From the NCBI GenBank assembly GCA_027972325.1, contig JAPMOS010000377.1, positions 1-22,136 of the forward strand: a stretch of 22,136 bases of DNA. Direction: 5' to 3'. Positions 14,851 through 22,136 of the stretch are shown here, one piece after another (positions within the stretch are counted from its first letter, which is position 1; every line of letters begins with the position of its first letter). A program made the position numbers and the translations under genes. This DNA comes from Paratrimastix pyriformis (taxonomy: Eukaryota > Preaxostyla > Paratrimastigidae). The notes under the pieces were generated by a model. It was not told the origin of the DNA and made no database searches. It worked only from the letters and a program-made list of their open reading frames with translations.

Positions 14851-15300
14851 TCTCGACGCGTTTGTTTTGAATCGGTCGGTCGCTTTCCTCCTTTTGCCTT
14901 CTGGGTTGGTTTGGGATGGGTCGCCAATTTTGGGACCCGTTCAGCTGGGCAAGAAGCTCAGTCTGAGATCTCGACCAAGAAGGTCGATGAAGAGGAATGG
15001 ATTTGGAAGGCGGCTGATGGAATTCTACGTATGATTATTGAGAATTGTTGGGAACTTTTGGCCGAATGATATCGAAACGTGGAGAAGCTTCCATGGAATC
15101 GGGGAGTCTCAGCATTAGATCTTGGCTGGAGTGGATTGCTATTGGCTCTGTGAGAACAACTATTGTTATTTTTATTTATGAAACTGCTATTCGAGGGTTC
15201 AGTGACTCTCTGCGACACCGCGTCTGTGTATCATCACTATGCACGGTGTTGGATCGGTTCAAGGAAGGTGTGTCTTCTGGATTCCTCATAAAAATGTTGC
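14851..15300. other. Unassigned lower-GC stretch between two elements
   Basis: This stretch is visibly richer in A and T than its surroundings. A plus-strand frame ends KKVDEEEWIWKAADGILRMI and a short tail at about 15069, but nothing links it to a known family. It lies between the breakpoint of the Gypsy fragment and the 3' end of the LINE and may be host sequence, a remnant of another element, or a downstream part of the LINE. Confidence 0.35.
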
Positions 15301-15303
15301 TGG

Positions 15304-15480
15304 GGAAGTGTGTGTGTGTGATACTTCCCAGCTTTCGCCGGGTCCGTGCTCGGGCCGAAGCCCGCGGGTACATGAACCCCCCGGTCCGCCCTCCCCGCGA
15401 GATAAACTCGCAGGATGGGACGTCCCAAGAGGCCCATGGGTCGGCTACCGTCCCCGAGGACGGTCACCGCCGACCCCGGA
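15304..15480 (-). other. 3' untranslated end of the LINE with three short hairpins
   Basis: Perfect short inverted repeats lie at 15447-15464 (ACCGTCC, four-base loop region, GGACGGT), 15351-15364 (CGGGC, CGAA, GCCCG) and 15304-15328 (GGAAGT, a GT tract as loop, ACTTCC). Family knowledge: many LINE RTs recognise stem-loops in their 3' UTR. The exact 3' end of the element was not found. Confidence 0.45.
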
Positions 15481-16600
15481 CTACGTCTCCTCGTTCATCC
15501 CTTCTTCATTTTTCTCGTTCTTCTTTCGTTGCATGATCGCCAGCAGCATGGTTTTGCGGAGTGCACCAATTTCGCTCCCAATCTCCTTTTGGGTGTCTTC
15601 ATCCACAATCCCCAACTCTGCTGCCAGTCTGCAATCATTCGCGTACATCTCTCGAAATCCGCACCGCCTCCGAAGTCTTCCCGCAACTTTCCGCACCACC
15701 CCTCTGAGATCCCCCTCCAGTTGTGGAGCACCTCGCCCTCCTTCGGACGCCCCTCGTAGTCAGCCTCCACCTTCCGCGCACCCGCCTCTTTCCGAAGCAT
15801 ATTCTCCAAAGCCCACAACGGGGCAGGATCCATCGGAAATCTCTCCGGGCCCTCTGGTTCTCAAAGAGCAGGATGCCCACGTCGAACGGGGCCTTCCCGC
15901 ACCTTTCTCCCCTGTCCGCCAGAAGCTCGGCAGCCAGAAGCCGAAACCCCTTCCTCAATGATAAACAGCTCCTTCAATCGCATGTCCCCCTCAAGGCCAA
16001 TCCGACGCCATGCTGCGCCTCCATTCCCTGCACCGGCCGCGTCCGGTTGGGCTTACCCACCCGTACGGGACGATTGCGATGCATCGGAAGGCTCTCTTCC
16101 CAGCTCTTCCCATTGGACTCTCTGCCCAATCGCCAATTGCCTTAAATAATCGGTCCATCTCTTCCTGGGGTTGTACTCCGGGTTGGCAAAGATGAGGAGG
16201 TCACGATTCTCCTTGAACAGCCCATATCCATCCAGTCTTCCACCCAAAAACAATCATCTTTGCTGGGTGTTCTGAATTCGGGGAAGCTCAAATCGGCATT
16301 CCCAGGATGCGAGAATGCCATCGTTGTCAAACTGCCTGCTTGTCTGAGCAGAGAGGACACCACGTGGGGTCGTCCACTGGTTTCGCAGGGTGCTCTTGTG
16401 GGTCTGCCCTTCTGCCATCTCCGTGCTCACTCCATCCGCGTACCGATCGCACAGGTTCGCCACTTCTGTTGAAAATGTTTCCCAGAAGCTGTCCCAGGTT
16501 CGGGCGCGGTACCAGCGCCCCCGCGATCGCTCGATGAGCTCCCAGAGTCTGTCCATCGCTATCTGCTTACCTCTCACCTGCACACTTTGGCCCATAGGCT
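15481..16600 (-). pseudogene. C-terminal extension of the LINE polyprotein
   Basis: Minus-strand pieces run through LWELIERSRGRWYRARTWDS (near 16540), WETFSTEVANLCDRYADGVS, ENRDLLIFANPEYNPRKRW (near 16190) and ADFERCTRMIADWQQSWG, ending in a Lys/Glu-rich tail (MQRKKNEKNEEGMNEET) and a stop at 15481-15483. I recognise no domain. Several frame changes break it. Confidence 0.6.
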
Positions 16601-16699
16601 CCACCCATTTTTCTTGGAGCAATTGTTCTGCATCTTCTGCTCCTTCCCCCTTGTCCAGCCACGCGATCAGTTTGATCGCATTGGCACCACTCCACCTTT

Positions 16700-16800
16700 C
16701 CACGACGCTGCCCATCATCGCCGGGCACTCGAAAACCAAATGGTTCGTATAGTCTCGCCCCACACCAACATTTCCCATCCCCTTCACCATTGATGTAGAA
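16700..16800 (-). pseudogene. Cys/His zinc-knuckle-like motif of the LINE
   Basis: On the minus strand FYINGEGDGKCWCG is followed, after a one-base frame change, by RDYTNHLVFECPAM. Together these place C-x-C ... H-x4-C in the arrangement seen near the C-terminus of many LINE proteins. The knuckle is thought to bind nucleic acid. Confidence 0.65.
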
Positions 16801-17109
16801 TCTGATGTTGGCCGTGATGTAACGCTGCAAGATTGCCATCATGGCCAGTCTACCCGACATTTCACACCGCATGGTCTGCGTATTTATTCCGCCATTTCCC
16901 GTCTGAGCATTGATGACCACTAGTGCATTCTTGCACTTCTGGGCTGTCCTGAAGATGCGCCCTTTGCGGCCCCACTCTTTTAGGTTTCACGAAAATCTCC
17001 CTCCACCGTCTTTCCATCGCTCCGCCGGACAAGCCGAAATCCCCAGGTCTGCTCTTGCGGCTCCTTGGTGCTCTCCAGTTTTATACTCTGGCCTGCAATC
17101 TTGTCCGCC

Positions 17110-17525
17110 AACCTATTCCCTCCGCATCCAGCGATGCCCCTGTCTCCTGGTGCCCTTTACCCAAACCAGCCTGACCTCGCCCCTATGTTCCTCCAAGATT
17201 CGTTGGCCCCTCCGAAGAAGACCCTCAGCCTTCGACTCGATTAGGTCGGTCGGCGTCCAGTCTCTCCTCATCAGCCCTTCCACCCATCCCTTTGCCACCT
17301 TGCTGTCCGTGCGCACCTCCACGTTTGCATCCTGTCCCACCCTGATGGCCTCCAGGATGGCCTCAAGCTCTGCCTCATTGTTTGTTTGCCCCCTGCCCGT
17401 GCACCTTCTTCCAACCCGCACTGCCAGCACCCCGTTGGGCAGCCGCTCCACCACCGCCAGTGCCGCTCGCCGGTCCTTCTTCTTCCTGGATGCACTACCG
17501 TCCGTATAGAATGTCCGCCACTTGA
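17110..17525 (-). pseudogene. RNase H domain of the LINE
   Basis: The minus strand reads RTFYTDGSASRKKKDRRAAL (first catalytic Asp in YTDGS), then GQTNNEAELEAILEAIRVGQ (catalytic Glu), then VEVRTDSKVAKGWVEG (second Asp) and VRLVWVKGTRRQGHRW near the end, where the His region would lie. All four RNase H landmarks appear in order; a frame change separates the first from the rest. Family knowledge: it removes the RNA strand during cDNA synthesis. Confidence 0.85.
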
Positions 17526-17539
17526 GTTCGGGCCTCTAC

Positions 17540-18610
17540 CCGCACTTCCACCTCGTCGCATTCCGCTCGCAGCGCCTCCATTCTGCTCCTCATGCCGCCA
17601 TCTTTGTTTCCTCCTGCTTCAGGCGCCCCTTGTTGCATTCGTCGTCCCACTCGCCCCTACCTTCTCTTTTTTTACCCTCCCTGTCGCCCTGCGTCTTTCT
17701 CCGACACGTCGCCGGCACCACCACCGAGAGCTTCCCACTCTGCCCCAAAGCCAACTTGGTCTGCTTCTTCCCCTTCTTTGCTTCTCCAGTCTTGCAGCCG
17801 GCTCCATTGACCTTGTCCTCGCCATTCCTCTGCTTCAATGCCCTCTGGCTCCCTCCTCGCTCTCCATCCTTGCTTTCTCTCTTCCTTCTCCGCCGCCTTC
17901 CTCTCTAATCCGCCTCGCCAGCTTCACGTACTCCGTCTCCACTCTGTTCCCCAGACGCAGATCCGCTCCATGATGGCTTTGACATACTGTGGCTTCCTGC
18001 CCTTCCACTGGAACCTACCCCCACTATCAGGTCTGCCACGCTCCTGATCCCTCCTCATCAGTGTTTGTCTGTGTTGCTTGGTGATCCTGTGCGGGCTTGC
18101 CAATTCCTCCAGTGTTGTTGGCATCCCATACCCCTGCTCCTCTTTCAGCTCCTCGCCCTCCCTGAGAATGGCCAGATCATTCCTGGACATGACCTGCAGC
18201 ATCCCCGAGAGGATGCCAGGCATCTTCTCCTTTCCGTGGAGCCTTACCCACTTACCCGGGTCATCCAGCAGGGGTTCACTTGTGGTCCACAACTTCTGAA
18301 GAAGTGCAATCTCCTCACGGAGCATCACCCCACATCCTTGCTCATCCGCCACTCTCCCCAACAACTGTGTCAGCACCATCATATCATGCACATCCACCGG
18401 GTCCTTCAGGCCCATGCCCCCTTCATCCTCCGGGAAGAAAAGCACCTCCGCCGGATCGCACTTCCCCAGACAGCCACCAATCTCCCTAAAGACCCTCGCA
18501 TATCTTTGCCGTAGGATCTCCAAGTCCTTCTTTGGCATGGGGCACTGTCTGGCCGTGTACTGGAGGCACGTCGACACGCACTCGTTGATCATCTGCACCA
18601 TCAACCTCGG
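17540..18610 (-). pseudogene. Linker between RT thumb and RNase H of the LINE
   Basis: A long open stretch on the minus strand reads ECVSTCLQYTARQCPMPKKD, then VLFFPEDEGGMGLKDPVDVH, the latter a common post-RT motif of LINEs (E-x-G-G-x-G-L). It continues through a Glu/Lys-rich part to about 17930 and then a frame-broken Lys/Arg/Glu-rich stretch with KKGKKQTKLALGQSGKLSV. No enzymatic role is known for this part. Confidence 0.7.
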
Positions 18611-18619
18611 GGACCTTCT

Positions 18620-19990
18620 TGTCCATCAGCCTGTGCAGCCTCCCGCACATTTTCTGGATGACCTTCTCCGTGTTGACCTTCATGTTCATCTCCTCGTCTA
18701 TCCAAATCCCCAGGTATCGGATGGCCCCACCCTTCTGCTGGACCTTGATGACCCGACCCTCACCCAAGTCCAGGTCCGTCTTGCTCTTCACCCCCACACA
18801 GGTAGTCACACTTGGTCCACGACAGCTGCATGCCCGCCTCCTCCACCTTCCGTCTCACTGTGTTGACCAACCGGACCATCTGCTCCTTGGTTCGAGTGAC
18901 CAGCATAACATCGTCAGCAAAGGCAAGGACTTTCACCTTCCTCCCACTATCCAGGATATACCCACCTTCCTGCTTTCGCACCTCTGCCAGCACTTCCTCC
19001 ATGAATGAGATAAAGAGCAGACACGAAAGCGGGTCCCCTGGCTGATACCCTTTCTATGTCGTAGCTCTCTGTCAGTCCGTACCCTGTGATCACTCTCGCC
19101 TTCCTTCCCTCGTACAGACTATCTACGTACCTGATGAATGCCTCCTCAACCCCATCCGTCTCAACCCCTCCTCAGTGCGTCCATGTCCACCGTGTCGTAT
19201 GCTTTTTATGTCCAATGAGCACATATGGAACTCTCGACCTCCCATAATTTTCGAGTCAGTGAGCACTCCCATAATCTCTGCGATTGGGGTCTCAATCCTC
19301 CGACCCCTCAAGAATCCAAACTGCTCCGCCCCAAACACTTGCTTCTCTACGCACCAGTCTTGAAACCGCGACGCCACCACCACCTGCAGCCCCTTCAGAA
19401 AACTTGGATCAAAGTGATCGGTCTCCTTCCTGCCGGGTCCCCGGGTGCTCCGTCTGCGATTTCGTGGCCATAAACACCGAGCTAATCTTGAGCTCCTGCG
19501 GCACCTCACTCTTTTCCAGCATCTCATTATATCTCCTTCTCATCCACTCCTTGATCTCATCCTGACAGGCGTGAATCATCTCCGCCGTCACCCCGTCCGG
19601 GCCCGCTGCCTTGCCATCTGGGAGTGCTCCCAGGATCGTTTCAACGTCATGCATGGTAAGGGGCCATGATGACCCTCTCCTCCTCCTGAGACCTTCCCAC
19701 CGGTGCCTGCTTCATTCCGCCCATCGGCATCACTCTCCTTGCCAGGTCCGCCATGAATTCTCCATCCCTCTTCACCAATTCTGGATCTGTCACCACCTTA
19801 TCCACCTTGCCTTCACCGTTCTTGGTGGCATACGCCGTGACGGGCGCCACCCCGTCAGTCATTATGCCCTTATATATCCGTTTGCGTTTTCCCTCCAACG
19901 CCCTGTCCCGCTTCTTGTAGTGCATGCTTCTCATCTTTGCCAATTGGCGCTGCATCTCCCTCCTCCTTTCCGAGTCCCTCTCCTCCACCG
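18620..19990 (-). pseudogene. Reverse transcriptase domain of the LINE, with its N-terminal flank
   Basis: A basic flank (ERRREMQRQLAKMRSMHYKK, near 19950) leads into MHDVETILGALPDGKAAGPD (RT motif 1), then EQFGFLRGRRIETPIAEIM, then SLDIK followed after a frame change at about 19200 by AYDTVDMDALRRG, then GDPLS after another change near 19040, and finally VKVLAFADDVMLVTRTKEQM with the catalytic FADD at about 18915. The thumb follows (AIRYLGIWIDEEMNMKVNTE). At least three frame changes disrupt it. Confidence 0.88.
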
Positions 19991-20299
19991 CCTCCGCCGC
20001 AGCTTCCTCATGCGGGGCTCGTAGTCCCGATCCGTATTTGTAACCTCCCGGTACCCAAACACATGCCCCGCCGTTTCCCTCAGGATCCGACCCATCTGTT
20101 CGAATGACAGCTCCTCCCCTTCCCCGATGCCTTTCGAATCATCTCCGCCACCTTCCTCCTATATGAGCCCATCTTCTCCACCAACACATCATACTCTTCT
20201 CTCCTTTTTCACGCAGCAACGCGTCCAAGTCCGACCTGGACGGGCAAATGGCCACCTTCCTCCTTGTCGTCCCCGCCCATGCCGGCAGCATGTTCCTCA

Positions 20300-21030
20300 A
20301 GTCAGTCACGACCATGTGATGGTCTGTAACTTCCTCCACTGTATCTCCTCATTTCTCCATACCCATAGGTTATCGAGCATCCTTGCCATCGTCCCTTGCG
20401 TTGCGAGGCAAAGGTCCAACCGAGCCACCCTTTCATCCCCGGCTGCTTGTCCTTCTCCTCTGCATCCCCCTTCTTGTTCCGCACAAACGTGATCTCATTC
20501 TCCTTGCCTACCATCTTCGCCGAGTCATACAGTCCCAACTTCTCATGCTCTCCGACTTCCTTGGCCCAGCTATTCGCATCCGTGTACCACCACCCCCTTC
20601 CCTCTGCCGCCCTCCGCCATGCACTCATCCAGCCTTTCAATAATCACCTTCCTGACCCTCTCCTTGTCATCTCCATCCCCAGTCGGATAGTACATATTCA
20701 CCAGCCGGAGGTTGGTCTTTCCTCCGACCAGTCCATGTACATCAAATAGCCCGGCAGGACCTCCATGACACGACGCACCGCCATCTGCAGGGTCCGTCTA
20801 TATCCTATCATCACCCCCCCTTGGGGTGACGCTCCACCGCATTCTCCACCACCGAACTCCTCCACCGCCATCCCTCATCCACTTCTCCTCCAACTGCTCC
20901 TTATTCGCCTTCGTCCCCTTTGTTTCTTGCAACAGGGCAATGTCTACCCGTCCTACCCGCAACAGGTCCGCCACATTTTGCTTCCACTCTGACCCAAGTC
21001 GCACATTCCACCCTGCCACCCGCATCCTGT
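20300..21030 (-). pseudogene. APE-like endonuclease domain of the LINE
   Basis: The minus strand reads MRVAGWNVRLGSEWKQNVAD (Asn of the first motif), then VDIALLQETKGT (metal-binding Glu), then after frame changes LVNMYYPTGDG, GWWYTDANSWAKEVGEHE (equivalent of GDxN), ITFVRNKKG, and DHHMVVTDLRNML (the S-D-H motif). These fall in the family order. Family knowledge: this domain nicks the target DNA to prime reverse transcription. Frame changes lie between 20650 and 20800 and near 20340-20400. Confidence 0.82.
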
Positions 21031-21399
21031 CCTCCTCCTTCATCGGCAACCCCGCCCTCAGGTTGGCCTCCTTCCTCCCTGGCACCACTTCTCCACCCCC
21101 GAAACTCCTCCTCCTCCGCCTTCACGTCATATCCCTCTCTATCAACATTTTTGCTTCCTCCTCTTCCTTTGTGCATCCTTCTTCCGGTCTTTTCCTTGTT
21201 CATCCATCCAGGTCGCCGACTCACTTCCGGATACGACACGCCCGCTGGACCTGCTCCTCCTGTCCTTCAGGCTTCTCCGCCTTGTCTGCTCCCCCGCCCT
21301 GTCATCCCTTGACTTCTTTCCTCACCGCACACGATACTTTCTGCAGTCTCCTCTGCAGCTCCCCAAATGCTGGCCCTCCCGGACCTTTGCATCCGCGAC

Positions 21400-22136
21400 C
21401 CCATTCCAGCTTCAGCCACGTACACGAAAACATCCCCATGCATAATCTCGCACTCCTCCACCTCATACACCACACTGTCATTGAACCTCCACCACGCCCC
21501 ATCAATCCTTTTCAGTGCCACCCAATGACGCCCCCGCCCTTCTTCCACAGAATTCCGCCTCCGCTTCCAGGTGGTAGCTTGTCCCGAGTACGTCTACTAT
21601 GTCCGGCTGCACTTTCCACTGCGTCTGATCCGCCCCCTACCCCTCTGGTTCCGAACCACCTGCACCACCAGGACACTCTCCCCTATCGCACGCTCATCCC
21701 GTGCATGCCACTGGTCCTCACCACACACCGACACTTCTTCATGACACGGTCATCTGCCATCACTACCCTCCTTACCGCCTCATTCATACTGTCCCCGTCC
21801 CTCATCAGACGCACAAACAAGCACTCCCGCGCCCTCTCTCTGCCAACACTTTCATCCGCATTCCACACACGTCCACCACCCTCATCCTGACTCCCACCGG
21901 GATCCGCGCCCTTTCAGCAGCTCAATCACAGCCACCCCGCTTCTCCATCCTGCGTCTCGTCCAGTCCCTCCGTCCCCCTCTTCCAAATCCCTTCTTCTCC
22001 ATCAGGGTCCCCACCGACACCTCTGACCACATCAAACAGCGGATCTGCCCCACCAACCGCCTCCGCCGCCTGCAACCCGGCGCTCAACCAACACCTGTGT
22101 CCAGTCGTGTTGGCGATGCCACGATATTGCTCGACG
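21400..22136 (-). pseudogene. Ubiquitin-specific-protease-like (peptidase C19) domain of the LINE
   Basis: At the right edge the minus strand reads GIANTTGHRCWLSAGLQAA (Cys at about 22091-22093), which fits the Cys box of ubiquitin-specific proteases (G-x-x-N-x-G-x-x-C-[WY]-x-[NS]-x-x-L-Q). About 550 bases further along it reads VQPDIVDVLGTSYHLEAEAE and, after a frame change, GRGRHWVALKRIDGAWWRFN then DSVVYEVEE. That fits the His box (Y-x-L-x-A ... GHY/GHW) and the W-[YF]-x-[FY]-[DN]-D-x-x-V motif. The order Cys, His, Asp/Asn is that of C19 and differs from Ulp1 proteases (His, Asp, Cys) reported in some LINEs. The middle shows a short Cys pair (KKCRC). The domain is broken by several frameshifts. 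It is either the N-terminal part of the main polyprotein or a first ORF. Confidence 0.72.

Larger units (their letters stand above)
15300..22136 (-). mobile_element. Large decayed LINE (non-LTR retrotransposon) with protease, endonuclease, RT, RNase H and zinc knuckle
   Basis: Reading on the minus strand from the right edge: a ubiquitin-specific-protease-like domain, an APE-type endonuclease, a reverse transcriptase with FADD, an RNase H, a Cys/His knuckle and a C-terminal extension ending at a stop at 15481-15483. The domain order endonuclease-RT-RNase H is that of I/R1/Tad-like LINEs; I cannot fix the clade. At least ten frame changes separate the domains, so this copy is dead. Its 5' end lies outside the window, giving a minimum length of about 6.7 kb. 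No poly(A) tail is seen at the 3' end; a (CA)n tract at about 15308-15320 (minus-strand sense) and short hairpins lie there instead. Confidence 0.88.

Noticed and set aside
21267-21548. Ulp1-type (C48) protease as the identity of the LINE protease
   Set aside because: In Ulp1 the His precedes the Cys. Here the Cys box lies upstream of the His box, and WWRFNDSVV fits the C19 family.
15723-21890. Many plus-strand open frames of Pro/Ser/Leu-rich protein
   Set aside because: They are antisense to the LINE, whose minus-strand frames carry recognisable domains.

Overview
The window looks like nuclear DNA of a GC-rich, intron-bearing protist. It uses the standard code. Host genes carry many short introns (about 43-60 bases), and their longer introns are swollen with micro- and minisatellites. 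I cannot name the species. The gene families (Rrp5/PDCD11, an AASDHPPT-type phosphopantetheinyl transferase, an SR-protein kinase) are eukaryotic. Bacterial signals such as operons or Shine-Dalgarno sites are absent.

Layout from left to right. Bases 1-1011 hold the last exons of an Rrp5/PDCD11 ribosome-biogenesis gene (+). Bases 1195-2285 hold a two-exon phosphopantetheinyl transferase (+). Bases 2682-8348 hold a 13-exon SR-protein kinase (+) whose reconstructed product is about 1182 residues and includes a roughly 710-residue C-terminal tail not usual in the family. Bases 8816-9383 hold a small two-exon protein with a nucleotidyltransferase-like motif (+). Bases 10571-12308, and perhaps up to about 12760, hold a multi-exon minus-strand gene that I do not recognise; its introns include long GAT repeats. 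Right of about 13.4 kb lie a truncated copy of the nucleotidyltransferase-like gene, a fossil chromodomain-bearing Ty3/Gypsy fragment (-), an unassigned lower-GC stretch, and a large decayed LINE (-) that runs off the right edge.

Three observations stand out. (1) Short exon-intron junctions have been tandemly copied into the adjoining introns of the kinase gene. In intron 12 the end of exon 12 plus its 5' splice site occurs seven times; four of the six extra donors are in frame and the intervening sequence is free of stops, so alternative donor use would add FLQPMLDFVPEK-type repeats to the kinase. (2) Most inferred 5' splice sites read GTC, often GTCTGT, instead of the common eukaryotic GTRAGT. 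(3) The LINE encodes, upstream of its endonuclease, a domain with the Cys and His boxes of a ubiquitin-specific protease (peptidase family C19), an unusual cargo for a non-LTR retrotransposon.

The kinase, transferase and Rrp5 genes are ordinary housekeeping genes with no evident functional link. They are closely spaced on one strand (183 and 396 bases apart). All gene models here were built by hand from splice-site phase and family resemblance; no transcript evidence was available.
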